A stretch of 64,000 nt of DNA from Streptomyces curacoi (GCF_001513975.1 NZ_KQ947984.1:186001-250000); one strand, 5' to 3'. Positions 1 to 10,701 are shown, numbered from the stretch's first letter. Notes: generated from the letters alone by a model not told the origin. Numbers and translations are program-made.

Positions 1-957
1 CTCGCCGCACGCTGGACCCCGGCCCCTGGGACGGTTCAGCGGGCGGCACTGTCCGCGCTCGTGATGTCGGTGGTCATCGTGGTCACCGGCGGTGCGGTAC
101 GGCTCACCGGCTCCGGGCTCGGCTGCCCGACCTGGCCCAAGTGCACCGACGACTCGCTCACCGCGACCAGTGAGATGGGCGTGCACGGCGCCATCGAGTT
201 CGGCAACCGCATGCTGACGTACGTGCTGTGCGCGGCCGTCGGCTGGGCGATCATCGCGGCCCGCTCCGAGAAGCCGTACCGGCGCGGCCTGACCCGGCTG
301 GGCTGGGCGCAGTTCTGGATCGTGATGGGCAACGCGGTCCTGGGCGGCATCGTGGTGCTGGTCGGCCTGAACCCGTACACGGTCGCGGCGCACTTCATGC
401 TCACCTCGGCCCTGATCGCGGTCGCCACGGTGATGTGGCAGCGCACCCGGGAGAGCGACGCGGCTCCGCGCCCGCTGGTCGGCAGGTCGGTGCAGCAGCT
501 GGTGTGGGTCCTGGTCGTGGGCTCGGCGCTGCTGATCGCCGTGGGCACGGTGGTGACCGGCGCGGGCCCGCACGCGGGCGACTCCAGCGAGGTCGAGCGG
601 ATGCCGCTGGACTGGGAGAACGTCACCAAGCTGCACGCCGTGCTGGCCTGGATCGTGGTCACCCTGACGTTCGCGCTGTGGTTCGTCCTCAAGGCGGTCG
701 ACGCCCCGAAGGGCCCCCTGAACCGCACCCGCGACCTTTTCCTGATCCTCCTCGCCCAGGGCGTCATCGGCTACGTCCAGTACTTCACGGACCTCCCGGA
801 GATCCTGGTCGGCCTGCACATGTTCGGCTCGGCCGTGACGTGGATCGCGGTGCTGCGGGTACTGCTGTCCCTGCGGGAACGGCCCGAGACCGCGGTGCCC
901 GACCTGCCCGCTCAGTCGTACGACACAACGAGCGCGTCGCTCGCCGGTCCGAGGTAG
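1..957 (+). CDS. ctaA: Heme A synthase (COX15/CtaA family), 5' truncated by window edge
   Basis: The frame is open from base 1, so the true start lies outside the window; 318 residues are visible. The protein is a polytopic membrane enzyme that oxidises the methyl group of heme O to give heme A for aa3-type cytochrome oxidase. Several hydrophobic helices are visible. Conserved His residues, likely heme ligands, lie in the segments AAHFMLTSAL, LHAVLAWIVV and GLHMFGSAV, and EFGNRM follows the first loop. ctaB, which makes the substrate heme O, lies 1.7 kb away on the other strand, which fits the role. The stop at 955-957 is 60 bases from the convergent amidohydrolase. Confidence 0.9.
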   Translation, partial: LAARWTPAPGTVQRAALSALVMSVVIVVTGGAVRLTGSGLGCPTWPKCTDDSLTATSEMGVHGAIEFGNRMLTYVLCAAVGWAIIAARSEKPYRRGLTRLGWAQFWIVMGNAVLGGIVVLVGLNPYTVAAHFMLTSALIAVATVMWQRTRESDAAPRPLVGRSVQQLVWVLVVGSALLIAVGTVVTGAGPHAGDSSEVERMPLDWENVTKLHAVLAWIVVTLTFALWFVLKAVDAPKGPLNRTRDLFLILLAQGVIGYVQYFTDLPEILVGLHMFGSAVTWIAVLRVLLSLRERPETAVPDLPAQSYDTTSASLAGPR

Positions 958-1017
958 CCCGCGCCTACCGGGCCCTGCGTCCTGCGCGCCTCGCAAAATC
1001 CCGACCTCTGAAGCCCG

Positions 1018-2124
1018 TCACTCCAGCCCGTACACCCGCTTGGCGTTCCCCGACGCCACCATCCCCGCCACCCGCTGTGCGTCCGCCAGCGACCAGGCGC
1101 CCTCGGCGACCCAGCCGCCGAGCACCCTGGCGAGGGCCTCGCGGAAGAGCCGGGCGCCCACCACATGCAGCTCGGGCAGGACCTGGGCCCCGCTGGAGAA
1201 GAGGATCTTGCCGAAGGGGGCCAGTTCCAGGATCTCGGCGAGGATCGTGGCCGCGCGGGCGCCCGTGCGGATGAGTGCGGCGCCCGAGTCGGCGTAGACG
1301 TGCGGGAAGACGCCGGCCAGGTGGGCGGCGTGGCGGTGGTACGGGTAGCCGTGCAGCAGGATCAGGTCCGTGCCGAGGCCGGCCGTGGCGCGGACGAAGT
1401 CCGTGAGCAGCACCGGGTCGGTACGGTCGATGCGCAGTCCCGGCTCCCCCAGCCCGGCGTGCAGCTGGAGCGGCAGTCCCGAGGCCACGGCGATCCAGAG
1501 CAGGTGTCGCAGCAGGACCGGGTCGGTCAGCTCCCCTCCCACGCGGCGCGCCGCCAGCCAGCGGCCCGCCGCGCCCCGTACCTCTCCGGGCCCCGGAGGC
1601 TCGGGCGCGAGGGCGAGGCCGTGGCGTACCCCGGCCACGGAGGTGAAGGCGACCGCGTTCGCCGCCGCGCCGTGCACCGACTCGGCGAGGTTGGCCAGGA
1701 ACGACTCGACGGTCCCCGAAGTGTCGGCGACCTGTTCGGCGAGGAGTTCCAGGCGCACGATCTCGCGGGCCTCGGCGGAGGCGGCGGACGCCAGCTCGGC
1801 GGGGCCGGTGAGGTCACCCGGCAGACCGGTATCGACCAGGTACGTCGTGATGCCGCTGCCCCGCAGCAGTCGCCGGCCCGCCTCCAGTACGCCGAGCTCT
1901 CGGCGCCGGGCGAGATAGCGGGCGGGTGGGCAGTGCGGTTCCAGGCCGAGCAGTGGGGGGCACCAGCGGCGTACGGCGAAACCGGTCTGGGTGTCGAAGA
2001 GGGTGGTGCCGGGTGCCGGGGGGCCTTCGGTGCGGGCCAGCTGGGCCTCGAAGGTGCCGAGGCCCAGCTCTGTTCGCAGTACACCGTGGCAGTACTGGTC
2101 CACGAGGGACGGCGTTTCGATCAT
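1018..2124 (-). CDS. Amidohydrolase family protein (Amidohydro_2-like)
   Basis: A 368-residue soluble protein resembling the metal-dependent amidohydrolase TIM-barrel family. Visible landmarks are an N-terminal DQYCHGVL (a variant of the usual metal-binding HxH strand), LQLHAGLGEPG in the middle, LILLHGYPYHR, and YADSGAA towards the C terminus, in the order expected for barrel metal and catalytic residues. The ATG at 2124 is preceded by GGGGAGAACC, a good ribosome site. The N-terminal motif keeps only one His, so catalytic competence is uncertain. The substrate cannot be inferred. It is transcribed alone, convergent with ctaA. Confidence 0.75.
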   Translation of the reverse strand: MIETPSLVDQYCHGVLRTELGLGTFEAQLARTEGPPAPGTTLFDTQTGFAVRRWCPPLLGLEPHCPPARYLARRRELGVLEAGRRLLRGSGITTYLVDTGLPGDLTGPAELASAASAEAREIVRLELLAEQVADTSGTVESFLANLAESVHGAAANAVAFTSVAGVRHGLALAPEPPGPGEVRGAAGRWLAARRVGGELTDPVLLRHLLWIAVASGLPLQLHAGLGEPGLRIDRTDPVLLTDFVRATAGLGTDLILLHGYPYHRHAAHLAGVFPHVYADSGAALIRTGARAATILAEILELAPFGKILFSSGAQVLPELHVVGARLFREALARVLGGWVAEGAWSLADAQRVAGMVASGNAKRVYGLE

Positions 2125-2244
2125 CCGGTTCTCCCCGTGGTGGACGCTGCTTACAGGTCCTAACGGGTGAACCGGCGAGTTGGTGTTGCGAAAGGGGGAG
2201 GGTGGCTCAGGTTGTTCGGCGGGTGCGGGCCGTCGTGAGCCGGC

Positions 2245-2277
2245 CGCGCAGTTCCCCGCGCCCCTTGGGCCGGCTGC
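2245..2277. repeat. Common Streptomyces intergenic motif fragment
   Basis: The stretch contains CGCAGTTCCCCGCGCCCC, a sequence I recognise as recurring between genes in Streptomyces chromosomes. It lies immediately downstream of the 96-residue gene and upstream of the amidohydrolase on the minus strand. It may help termination; no strong T tract is present. Confidence 0.4.
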
Positions 2278-2568
2278 TCAGCCGCCGATCTGGATGCCGG
2301 CCATCCTTTTCCACTCGTACTTGCCCGTCCGCACCTTTGCCGCGAACTCGCCGTCGAAGGACTCATGGCGCGTCAGCCCGGACTTCTCCACCGCCTTCTC
2401 GGCGATCTCGTACGACGGTGCCACCAGGTCCCCCCAGCCGCCGTCCTCGCCGACGAGCACGATGCGGGCGCCGCGCTGTCCGATGTATGCGACCTGGGTC
2501 TCGGCGCCGCCGTGGGACTTCGCGAAGGCGTTGATCTGCTTGGCCAGCTTGGCCACCTTGTCTGCCAT
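2278..2568 (-). CDS. Small conserved actinobacterial protein of unknown function
   Basis: A 96-residue basic, soluble protein starting MADKVAKLAKQ and ending AGIQIGG. There is no signal peptide or membrane segment. The middle has a beta-like ARIVLVGEDGGWGDLVAPSY stretch. Codon use (strong GC3) supports it as a real gene. I do not recognise an assigned function. It sits between the amidohydrolase and ctaB, all on the minus strand, with gaps of 153 and 69 bases, so it is probably independently transcribed or distal to ctaB. Confidence 0.75.
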   Translation of the reverse strand: MADKVAKLAKQINAFAKSHGGAETQVAYIGQRGARIVLVGEDGGWGDLVAPSYEIAEKAVEKSGLTRHESFDGEFAAKVRTGKYEWKRMAGIQIGG

Positions 2569-2637
2569 GGCCAGGATGCTACCGACGAGTAGATCGAATG
2601 GCGACGGGCAGGGTGCGTGACCCCTGCCTCAGCGCCC

Positions 2638-3585
2638 CTACCGCAGGAACGGGTCCACCGCCACCGCCACGAACAGCAGCGACACATACGTGATCGACCA
2701 GTGGAACAGGCGCATCTCCTTCAGCTTCGCGCCCGTCACCTCCGCCTTCGCGCGGTTCTGGAGCGCGTGCGCCTCCCACAGCCACCAGCCGCCCGCGCCC
2801 AGGGCGACCGCGGTGTAGAACCAGCCGGTGTAGCCCAGCGGGGTCAGCAGCAGGGAGACGGCGACCATCACCCAGCTGTAGATCACGATCTGCTTGGCGA
2901 CGACCTTGTTGGAGGCGATGACCGGAAGCATCGGCACGCCCACGCGCGCGTAGTCCTCCTTCACCTTCATGGACAGCGGCCAGTAGTGCGGCGGCGTCCA
3001 GAAGAAGATCACCATGAAGAGGATGAGCGGCGCCCAGGTGAGGGAGTTCGTGACGGCCGTCCAGCCGATCAGTACCGGCATGCAGCCCGCGATGCCGCCC
3101 CACACGATGTTCTGCGACGTACGGCGCTTGAGGATCATCGTGTAGACGACGACGTAGAAGAGGAGTGCGCCGAGGGAGAGCCAGGCGCTCAGCCAGTTGA
3201 CGGTGAGGCCGAACAGCAGCGTCGAGACGACCGCCAGCGTGATGCCGAAGGCCAGGCACTCGCGCGGGCTGACCATCCCGGTGACCAGGGGGCGCTGCGA
3301 GGTGCGGTCCATGAGCGCGTCGATGTCACGGTCGATGTACATGTTGAGCGCGTTGGCGCCGCCGGCGGAGAGGTAGCCGCCGACGCAGGTCAGCAGCACC
3401 AGGCCCAGGTCCGGTACACCCCGCTCGGCCAGGAACATCACCGGCACGGTGGTGATCAGCAGCAGCTCGATGATCCGCGGCTTGGTCAGCGCCACGAACG
3501 CCTTGACCCGGGCCCCCAACGGCCGCCGGCTCGGGCTCTGGCTCGTCCCGATAATCCCCGCTGGACGGGATTCAACGGCCGTCAC
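2638..3585 (-). CDS. ctaB: Protoheme IX farnesyltransferase (heme O synthase)
   Basis: A 315-residue UbiA-family prenyltransferase that attaches farnesyl to heme B to form heme O, the substrate of CtaA. It has multiple membrane helices. The first Asp-rich motif is [15 protein letters not shown], the signature of heme O synthases, and [12 protein letters not shown] marks the second cytoplasmic loop. I chose the GTG at 3585 (protein begins [10 protein letters not shown]). A GTG at 3591 and an ATG at 3606 are in frame upstream, so up to seven more residues are possible. The frame stays open far beyond the start, through the antisense of tkt, but that part has no coding character. tkt is divergent. 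Confidence 0.93.
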   Translation of the reverse strand: MTAVESRPAGIIGTSQSPSRRPLGARVKAFVALTKPRIIELLLITTVPVMFLAERGVPDLGLVLLTCVGGYLSAGGANALNMYIDRDIDALMDRTSQRPLVTGMVSPRECLAFGITLAVVSTLLFGLTVNWLSAWLSLGALLFYVVVYTMILKRRTSQNIVWGGIAGCMPVLIGWTAVTNSLTWAPLILFMVIFFWTPPHYWPLSMKVKEDYARVGVPMLPVIASNKVVAKQIVIYSWVMVAVSLLLTPLGYTGWFYTAVALGAGGWWLWEAHALQNRAKAEVTGAKLKEMRLFHWSITYVSLLFVAVAVDPFLR

Positions 3586-3993
3586 GCACACCCCTGACAG
3601 AGACATCCCAGCAAGCCTCCCCGTGTGAAGTCCCGGTAAAGGCTCGCGCGTACCACGCCACTGTAGACGTTGCCCAGACCCGGACATCCGCGGGGGTGGG
3701 GTCGTGTCCGGGGGCGGGCTCGGACGTGCGTACCCGGCATGGTTCGACGGGCGCGCCGACGCTCGATTGAGCAGTCGGATGAGCGGGTGCGTATTCAGTT
3801 GCCGAATGCGATCCCGGCCAGTCGGGAGGCGGACCTCCAAGAGTCCCGGCAGTCTGTAATGACTCGAAAAGATGCACGTTCGCACGGGGGTAGGCTCAGC
3901 AACGGCCGGTGGGCGCCCAGTGCACCGGCAGCCGGTGGGCGCACGCCCAGCAGACCGGTACCCGACATGTGTGGAGAGGAGCCCTGACCCAGG
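3586..3993. other. Divergent intergenic region between ctaB and tkt
   Basis: About 400 bases with no credible gene; short ORFs on both strands lack ribosome sites and family resemblance. It must carry the promoters for ctaB and for the tkt operon. TAGGCT at 3891-3896 could serve as a -10 for tkt, but I see no convincing -35, so no promoter is called. Confidence 0.5.
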
Positions 3994-6081
3994 GTGAGCA
4001 CCAAGCCGACCACCACAGACCTCGAGTGGACCGAGTTGGACCAGCGGGCCGTCGACACCGCCCGAGTCCTGGCCGCCGACGCCGTACAGAAGGTCGGCAA
4101 CGGCCATCCGGGTACGGCGATGAGCCTGGCGCCTGCCGCCTACACCCTCTTCCAGAAGGTGATGCGGCACGACCCGGCGGACGCCGACTGGGTCGGGCGT
4201 GACCGCTTCGTGCTGTCCGCCGGCCACTCGTCCCTGACCCTCTACACCCAGCTGTACCTGGCCGGTTTCGGCCTGGAGCTGGACGACCTGAAGGCGTTCA
4301 GGACGTGGGGTTCGAAGACCCCCGGCCACCCGGAGTACGGCCACACCGTCGGCGTCGAGACCACCACCGGCCCGCTGGGCCAGGGTGTCGCCAACGCCGT
4401 CGGCATGGCCATGGCCGCCCGCTACGAGCGCGGTCTGTTCGACCCGGAGGCCCCCGAGGGCACCTCCCCCTTCGACCACTTCGTCTACGTCATCGCCGGT
4501 GACGGCTGCCTCCAGGAGGGCATCTCCGCCGAGGCCTCCTCGCTGGCCGGCCACCAGAAGCTCGGCAACCTGGTTCTGCTGTGGGACGACAACCACATCT
4601 CGATCGAGGGTGACACCGAGACGGCCGTCTCCGAGGACGTCTGCAAGCGGTACGAGGCGTACGGCTGGCATGTGCAGCGCGTCGAGCCGCAGGAGAACGG
4701 CGACCTCGACCCGGCCGCCATCTACGACGCGATCCAGCAGGCCAAGGCGGTCACCGACAAGCCGTCCTTCATCGCGATGCGCTCGATCATCGCCTGGCCC
4801 GCCCCGAACGCGCAGAACACCGAGGCCGCCCACGGCTCGGCGCTGGGCGACGAGGAGGTCGCGGCCACCAAGCGCGTCCTCGGCTTCGACCCGGAGCAGT
4901 CCTTCGAGGTCTCCGACGAGGTCATCAACCACACCCGCCAGGCGATCGAGCGCGGCCAGGCGGCCCGCGCCGTGTGGGAGAAGTCCTTCCAGCAGTGGCG
5001 GGACAACAACCCCGAGCGCGCCGCCGAGTACGACCGCATCAGCAAGGGCGAGCTGCCCACCGGCTGGGAGGAGAAGGTCCCGGTCTTCGAGCCCGGCAAG
5101 GGCGTCGCCACGCGTGCCGCCTCCGGCAAGGTGCTGCAGGCGCTGGGTGCGGTCATCCCGGAGCTGTGGGGCGGCTCGGCCGACCTGGCCGGCTCCAACA
5201 ACACGACGATCGACAAGACGTCGTCGTTCCTCCCGGCCGGCAACCCGCTCCCCGAGGCGCAGCCCTACGGCCGCACGATCCACTTCGGCATCCGCGAGCA
5301 CTCCATGGCCGCGGAGATGAACGGCATCGCGCTGCACGGCAACACCCGTATCTACGGCGGCACCTTCCTGGTCTTCTCCGACTACATGCGCAACGCCGTG
5401 CGTCTGTCGGCGCTGATGCACCTGCCGGTGACGTACGTGTGGACGCACGACTCCATCGGCCTCGGTGAGGACGGCCCGACCCACCAGCCCATCGAGCACC
5501 TGGCCTCGCTGCGGGCCATCCCGGGTCTGAACATCGTCCGCCCCGCGGACGCCAACGAGACCGCGATCGCCTGGCGCGAGATCCTGGGGCGCTACACCAA
5601 GGAGTTCGGCAAGGGGCAGCCGCACGGTCTGGCGCTGACCCGTCAGGGTGTGCCGACGTACGAGGCCAACGACGACGCCGCGCGCGGCGGTTACGTGATG
5701 TTCGAGGCCGACGGTGGTGAGCCGCAGGTCATCCTGATCGCGACCGGTTCCGAGGTGCACGTGGCCGTCGAGGCGCGTGAGCAGCTGCAGGCGGCCGGGG
5801 TGCCGACGCGGGTCGTGTCCATGCCGTCGGTGGAGTGGTTCGAGGAGCAGGACCAGGGGTACCGGGACAGCGTCCTGCCGCCGTCCGTCAAGGCGCGTGT
5901 GGCGGTGGAGGCCGGTATCGGTCTCACCTGGCACAAGTACGTCGGGGACGCGGGTCGCATCGTTTCCCTGGAGCACTTCGGTGCTTCGGCCGACGGCAAG
6001 GTCCTCTTCCGGGAGTACGGCTTCACTGCCGAGAACGTGGCCGCCGCCGCGCGGGAATCCCTCGCCGCGGCCCAGCGCTGA
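3994..6081 (+). CDS. tkt: Transketolase
   Basis: A 695-residue thiamine-diphosphate enzyme that exchanges two-carbon units between sugar phosphates in the non-oxidative pentose phosphate pathway. The order of motifs is complete: [13 protein letters not shown] near residue 36, the ThDP-binding [16 protein letters not shown], then [12 protein letters not shown], and the C-terminal part with [12 protein letters not shown]. It starts at GTG 3994, with a purine-rich GGAGAGGAG at 3973-3981, about 12 bases upstream. It is the first gene of tkt-tal-zwf-opcA-pgl, with tal 34 bases downstream. Confidence 0.97.
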   Translation: MSTKPTTTDLEWTELDQRAVDTARVLAADAVQKVGNGHPGTAMSLAPAAYTLFQKVMRHDPADADWVGRDRFVLSAGHSSLTLYTQLYLAGFGLELDDLKAFRTWGSKTPGHPEYGHTVGVETTTGPLGQGVANAVGMAMAARYERGLFDPEAPEGTSPFDHFVYVIAGDGCLQEGISAEASSLAGHQKLGNLVLLWDDNHISIEGDTETAVSEDVCKRYEAYGWHVQRVEPQENGDLDPAAIYDAIQQAKAVTDKPSFIAMRSIIAWPAPNAQNTEAAHGSALGDEEVAATKRVLGFDPEQSFEVSDEVINHTRQAIERGQAARAVWEKSFQQWRDNNPERAAEYDRISKGELPTGWEEKVPVFEPGKGVATRAASGKVLQALGAVIPELWGGSADLAGSNNTTIDKTSSFLPAGNPLPEAQPYGRTIHFGIREHSMAAEMNGIALHGNTRIYGGTFLVFSDYMRNAVRLSALMHLPVTYVWTHDSIGLGEDGPTHQPIEHLASLRAIPGLNIVRPADANETAIAWREILGRYTKEFGKGQPHGLALTRQGVPTYEANDDAARGGYVMFEADGGEPQVILIATGSEVHVAVEAREQLQAAGVPTRVVSMPSVEWFEEQDQGYRDSVLPPSVKARVAVEAGIGLTWHKYVGDAGRIVSLEHFGASADGKVLFREYGFTAENVAAAARESLAAAQR

Positions 6082-6115
6082 CGCTCATATACGAGACGTA
6101 GGAGTTTGATTTTCC

Positions 6116-7234
6116 ATGACAGACGCACTGAAGCGCCTCTCCGAGGAAGGCGTCGCGATCTGGCTGGACGACCTGTCGCGCCAGCGCATCACGTCCGGCA
6201 ACCTCTCCGAGCTGATCGACCAGCAGCACGTCGTCGGTGTCACCACCAACCCGACGATCTTCCAGAAGGCGATCAGCAGCGGCGACGGCTACGACCAGCA
6301 GCTCGCCGACCTCGCCGCCCGCAAGGTCACGGTCGAAGAGGCGATCCGCATGATCACCACGGCGGACGTCCGGGACGCCGCCGACATCCTGCACCCGGTC
6401 TTCGACGCCACCGGCGGCCAGGACGGCCGGGTCTCCATCGAGGTCGACCCGCGCCTCGCCCACAACACCCGGGCGACCGTCGCCGAGGCCAAGCAGCTGG
6501 CCTGGCTGGTGGACCGTCCCAACACCCTCATCAAGATCCCGGCCACCAAGGCGGGCCTCCCGGCGATCACCGAGGTCATCGGCAACGGCATCAGCGTCAA
6601 CGTCACGCTGATCTTCTCGCTGGAGCGCTACCGCGAGGTCATGGACGCCTACCTGGCCGGCCTGGAGAAGGCCAAGGCCAAGGGCCTGGACCTGTCCAAG
6701 ATCCACTCGGTCGCCTCCTTCTTCGTGTCCCGCGTGGACACCGAGATCGACAAGCGGATCGACGCCCTGGGCACCGACGAGGCCAAGGCCGCCCGCGGCA
6801 AGGCGGGCGTGGCCAACGCGCGCCTCGCCTACCAGGCGTACGAGGAGGTCTTCTCCTCCGACCGCTGGAGCGCGCTGGAGAACGCGGGCGCCAACAAGCA
6901 GCGTCCGCTGTGGGCCTCGACCGGTGTGAAGGACCCGGCGTACAAGCCGACCCTGTACGTCGACGAGCTGGTGGCGCCGAACACGGTGAACACCATGCCG
7001 GAGGCCACTCTCCAGGCCACCGAGGAGAAGGGCGAGATCACCGGCAACACCATCGCCGGCACCTACGAGCAGGCCCGTGCCGACCTGGACGCGGTCGAGA
7101 AGCTCGGGATCTCGTACGACGACGTGGTCCAGCTCCTTGAGGACGAGGGCGTCGAGAAGTTCGAGGCGTCCTGGAACGACCTGCTGAAGTCGACCGAGGC
7201 GGAGCTCCAGCGCCTCGCCCCCGTGGAGGGCTGA
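6116..7234 (+). CDS. tal: Transaldolase
   Basis: A 372-residue transaldolase of the type found in actinobacteria. It moves a dihydroxyacetone unit between sugar phosphates. [11 protein letters not shown] near the N terminus and [12 protein letters not shown], which carries the Schiff-base lysine, are diagnostic. The ATG at 6116 follows GTAGGAG at 6099-6105. It is the second gene of the pentose phosphate operon and is followed only four bases later by the zwf start, so translation is probably coupled. Confidence 0.96.
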   Translation: MTDALKRLSEEGVAIWLDDLSRQRITSGNLSELIDQQHVVGVTTNPTIFQKAISSGDGYDQQLADLAARKVTVEEAIRMITTADVRDAADILHPVFDATGGQDGRVSIEVDPRLAHNTRATVAEAKQLAWLVDRPNTLIKIPATKAGLPAITEVIGNGISVNVTLIFSLERYREVMDAYLAGLEKAKAKGLDLSKIHSVASFFVSRVDTEIDKRIDALGTDEAKAARGKAGVANARLAYQAYEEVFSSDRWSALENAGANKQRPLWASTGVKDPAYKPTLYVDELVAPNTVNTMPEATLQATEEKGEITGNTIAGTYEQARADLDAVEKLGISYDDVVQLLEDEGVEKFEASWNDLLKSTEAELQRLAPVEG

Positions 7235-7238
7235 TCCC

Positions 7239-8777
7239 TTGCCACCCTTCACCGTCACGGAAGCGAACCCGCTTCGTGACGCCGCCGACCGACGGCTCCC
7301 GCGTATCGCGGGGCCGTCGGGCCTGGTGATCTTCGGCGTTACGGGCGATTTGTCACGTAAAAAGCTGATGCCCGCCGTGTACGACCTCGCGAACCGGGGT
7401 CTGCTGCCGCCGGGCTTCTCGCTGGTCGGCTTCGCCCGCCGCGAGTGGGCCAACGAGGACTTCGCGCAGGAGGTCCACGACGCGGTCAAGGAGCACGCCC
7501 GCACCCCCTTCCGCGAGGAGGTCTGGCACCAGCTCATCCAGGGCATGCGCTTCGTGCAGGGCACCTTCGACGACGACGACGCCTTCGAGCGGCTGCGCGC
7601 CACGATCGAGGAGCTGGACAAGGCCCAGGGCACGGGCGGCAACTTCGCCTTCTACCTCTCGGTGCCGCCGCGTTCCTTCCCGGTGGTCATCCAGCAGCTG
7701 AAGAAGCACGGCCTGGCCGACCAGACGCCCAGCTCCTGGCGGCGCGCGGTCATCGAGAAGCCCTTCGGCCACGACCTGAAGTCGGCCGAGGAGCTCAACA
7801 AGGTCGTCCACGAGGTCTTCGCCCCGGACCAGGTCTTCCGCATCGACCACTACCTGGGCAAGGAGACCGTCCAGAACATCCTGGCGCTGCGCTTCGCCAA
7901 CACGATGTTCGAGCCGATCTGGAACCGGTCCTTCGTCGACCATGTGCAGATCACCATGGCGGAGGACATCGGCATCGGCGGCCGGGCGGGCTACTACGAC
8001 GGCATCGGCGCGGCGCGCGACGTCATCCAGAACCACCTCCTCCAGCTCATGGCGCTCACGGCCATGGAGGAGCCCGCCTCCTTCGACGCGGACGCGCTGG
8101 CGGCGGAGAAGACCAAGGTGCTCGGGGCGGTCAGGCTCCCCAGGGACCTGGGGCGCGACACGGTGTTCGCGCAGTACGCGGCCGGCTGGCAGGGCGGCGC
8201 GAAGGCGGTCGGGTACCTCCAGGAGGAGGGCATCAACCCCAACTCCAAGACGGACACCTACGCCGCGATCAAGCTGGAGATCGACAACCGCCGCTGGGCG
8301 GGTGTCCCCTTCTATCTGCGCACCGGCAAGCGGCTCGGCCGCCGTGTCACCGAGATCGCGGTGGTCTTCCAGCGCGCTCCGCACTCCCCCTTCGACACGA
8401 CGGCCACCGAGGAGCTCGGCCAGAACGCGATCGTGATCCGCGTCCAGCCCGACGAGGGCGTCACGGTCCGCTTCGGCTCCAAGGTCCCCGGCACGTCGAT
8501 GGAGATCCGGGACGTCTCCATGGACTTCGCCTACGGCGAGTCCTTCACCGAGACCAGCCCGGAGGCCTACGAGCGGCTGATCCTGGACGTCCTGCTCGGT
8601 GACGCCAACCTCTTCCCGCGCACCGAGGAGGTCGAGCTGTCCTGGAAGATCCTCGACCCGATCGAGGAGTACTGGGACAAGCACGGCAGGCCGGCCCAGT
8701 ACCCGGCCGGCACGTGGGGTCCCGTCGAGGCGGACGAAATGCTCGAGCGAGACGGACGGAGCTGGCGCCGCCCATGA
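7239..8777 (+). CDS. zwf: Glucose-6-phosphate 1-dehydrogenase
   Basis: A 512-residue enzyme for the first oxidative step of the pentose phosphate pathway, making NADPH. It shows the nucleotide-binding GVTGDLSRKKLMPA near residue 33 and the active-site RIDHYLGKETVQN. The start is a TTG at 7239. This is supported by GTGGAGGG at 7223-7230, eight bases upstream inside the end of tal, and by the absence of a better start before the dinucleotide-binding strand. The last codons overlap opcA by ATGA. Confidence 0.96.
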   Translation: MPPFTVTEANPLRDAADRRLPRIAGPSGLVIFGVTGDLSRKKLMPAVYDLANRGLLPPGFSLVGFARREWANEDFAQEVHDAVKEHARTPFREEVWHQLIQGMRFVQGTFDDDDAFERLRATIEELDKAQGTGGNFAFYLSVPPRSFPVVIQQLKKHGLADQTPSSWRRAVIEKPFGHDLKSAEELNKVVHEVFAPDQVFRIDHYLGKETVQNILALRFANTMFEPIWNRSFVDHVQITMAEDIGIGGRAGYYDGIGAARDVIQNHLLQLMALTAMEEPASFDADALAAEKTKVLGAVRLPRDLGRDTVFAQYAAGWQGGAKAVGYLQEEGINPNSKTDTYAAIKLEIDNRRWAGVPFYLRTGKRLGRRVTEIAVVFQRAPHSPFDTTATEELGQNAIVIRVQPDEGVTVRFGSKVPGTSMEIRDVSMDFAYGESFTETSPEAYERLILDVLLGDANLFPRTEEVELSWKILDPIEEYWDKHGRPAQYPAGTWGPVEADEMLERDGRSWRRP

Positions 8778-9919
8778 AGATAGACCTGACCGACACCACG
8801 GCCAGCAAGATCAACAAGGCGCTGGTGCAGGGCCGCCGGGCCATCGGCACCCCGGCCGTCGGCATGGTGCTCACGCTGGTCATCGTGACGGACGAGGAGA
8901 ACGCCTACGACGCCCTGAAGGCCGCCAACGACGCCTCGCGCGAGCACCCCTCGCGCACGCTGGTGGTCATCAAGCGCGTCTCGCGCTCGCCCCGCGACCG
9001 TACGCAGTCCCGGCTGGACGCCGAGGTGCGGGTGGGCGCGGACGCGGGCACCGGCGAGACGGTGGTCCTGCGCCTGTACGGCGAGGTGGTCGACCACGCC
9101 CAGTCGGTGGTCCTGCCGCTGCTGCTGCCGGACGCCCCGGTCGTCGTGTGGTGGCCGGTGAACGCGCCGCTCGACCCGGCGAACGACCCGCTGGGCGCGC
9201 TGGCCCAGCGCCGGGTGACCGACACATACGCCTCGGAGCAGCCGGTGCGGGACCTGTCGGCCCGGGCCGACACCTACACGCCGGGTGACACGGATCTGTC
9301 CTGGACCCGGATCACGCCGTGGCGCTCGATGCTGGCGGCGGCTCTTGACCAGGTGGTCTGCGAGGTGAAGGCCGTCGAGGTGGAGGGCGAGGAGTTCAAC
9401 CCGAGCTGTGAGCTGCTGGCGATGTGGCTCGCGGACCGGCTGGACGTCCCCGTGAAGCGGTCGCTGTCGTCGGGCCCCGGTCTGACGGCGGTCCGTATGG
9501 ACACCGACTGCGGCCCGATAGCGCTGGACCGGGCGGACGGTTCCCTGGCGACCCTCTCCATCCAGGGCCAGCCGGACCGCGCGGTGGCGCTGAAGCGGCG
9601 GGAGACGGCCGAGCTGATCGCGGAGGAGCTGCGGCGGCTCGACCCGGACGACACGTACGCGTCGGCGCTGCGGTTCGGGGTGGAGCGGCTGAACACCGTC
9701 CCCGCCTCGGGCGTCCGGGGCGGGGAAGCCGCCGTGGCCGAGACCCAGGCCGAGGAATCGCCGGCCCCCGAGGAGCCCCCGGCCACGGAGGGATCACCGG
9801 CCACGAAAGGATCACCGGCCAAAGGAGCAGCGGTCGAGACTCCCGTCGAAGCCGCTGCGAAAGCACCCGCGAAGGCAGCGACGGCGCAGGAACCGGTGAA
9901 AAAGGCGGCGGCGAAGTGA
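8774..9919 (+). CDS. opcA: Glucose-6-phosphate dehydrogenase assembly protein OpcA
   Basis: A 381-residue protein beginning MKIDLTDTTASKINKALVQ. OpcA is required for assembly or activation of Zwf in cyanobacteria and actinobacteria, and the position directly after zwf with a four-base ATGA overlap fits. VVVWWPVNAPLDPANDPLG is a conserved core segment. Residues from about 315 to the end form a low-complexity Ala/Pro/Glu/Lys tail with repeated ATEGSPA-type units, not needed for the fold. An in-frame start 60 bases earlier exists but would sit inside zwf; the ATG overlap is preferred. The stop overlaps the pgl GTG. Confidence 0.92.
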   Translation: MKIDLTDTTASKINKALVQGRRAIGTPAVGMVLTLVIVTDEENAYDALKAANDASREHPSRTLVVIKRVSRSPRDRTQSRLDAEVRVGADAGTGETVVLRLYGEVVDHAQSVVLPLLLPDAPVVVWWPVNAPLDPANDPLGALAQRRVTDTYASEQPVRDLSARADTYTPGDTDLSWTRITPWRSMLAAALDQVVCEVKAVEVEGEEFNPSCELLAMWLADRLDVPVKRSLSSGPGLTAVRMDTDCGPIALDRADGSLATLSIQGQPDRAVALKRRETAELIAEELRRLDPDDTYASALRFGVERLNTVPASGVRGGEAAVAETQAEESPAPEEPPATEGSPATKGSPAKGAAVETPVEAAAKAPAKAATAQEPVKKAAAK

Positions 9920-10701
9920 GTACGGCACCCCAGCTCGTCGTGCACCACGACAAGGAGCTGATGGCACAGGCCGCGGCGGCCCGGCTGATCACGAAGATCG
10001 TGGACGCGCAGGCCTCCCGGGGCTCGGCGTCCGTGGTCCTCACGGGCGGCCGCAACGGCAACGGCCTGCTGGCCGCGCTCGCGGCCGCCCCGGCCCGGGG
10101 CGCCATCGACTGGGGGCGCCTGGACCTCTGGTGGGGCGACGAGCGCTTCCTCCCCGAGGGTGACCCGGAGCGCAACGTCACGCAGGCGCGCGAGGCTCTG
10201 CTGGACGCGGTGCCGCTGGACCCGAAGCGGGTGCATGCCATGCCGGCGTCGGACGGTCCGTTCGGCACGGACGTGGATGCGGCGGCGGCCGCGTACGCGG
10301 AGGAGCTGGCGAGGGCCGCGGGTCCGGAGAACCACGGCTCGGTCCCGACGTTCGACGTCCTGATGCTGGGCGTGGGTCCCGACACGCACGTGGCCTCCCT
10401 CTTCCCGGAACTCCCCGCGGTACGGGAGACCGAGCGCACGGTCGTCGGCGTCCACGGTGCCCCGAAGCCGCCGCCGACCCGAGTGACCCTCACGCTCCCG
10501 GCGATCCGCTCGGCTCGTGAGGTCTGGCTGCTGGCGGCGGGCGAGGACAAGGCCCAGGCTGCGGCGATCGCACTGTCGGGCGCGGGCGAGATCCAGGCGC
10601 CGGCGGCGGGAGCGTACGGCCGTTCGAGGACCCTGTGGCTGCTGGACTCGGCGGCGGCGTCGCAGCTGCCGAGGTCGCTGTATCCGCCTGCGTCGCCGTG
10701 A
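9916..10701 (+). CDS. pgl: 6-Phosphogluconolactonase
   Basis: A 261-residue member of the DevB/SOL family that hydrolyses 6-phosphogluconolactone, the Zwf product. Family landmarks are VVLTGGRNGNGLLAAL, WGDERFLPEGDPERN (catalytic region) and a C-terminal TLPAIRSAREVWLLAAGEDK. It starts at GTG 9916, overlapping the opcA stop by GTGA, so it is the coupled last gene of the operon. A strong palindrome follows 30 bases after the stop. Confidence 0.94.
   Translation: MSTAPQLVVHHDKELMAQAAAARLITKIVDAQASRGSASVVLTGGRNGNGLLAALAAAPARGAIDWGRLDLWWGDERFLPEGDPERNVTQAREALLDAVPLDPKRVHAMPASDGPFGTDVDAAAAAYAEELARAAGPENHGSVPTFDVLMLGVGPDTHVASLFPELPAVRETERTVVGVHGAPKPPPTRVTLTLPAIRSAREVWLLAAGEDKAQAAAIALSGAGEIQAPAAGAYGRSRTLWLLDSAAASQLPRSLYPPASP

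Noticed and set aside
3855..3900. Promoter for the tkt operon
   Set aside because: A TAGGCT -10 is visible but no acceptable -35 at 16-19 bases.
2638..5976. A 1112-codon open frame on the minus strand running through ctaB and antisense to tkt
   Set aside because: Only the last 315 codons resemble a protein family; the rest is the high-GC antisense shadow of tkt.
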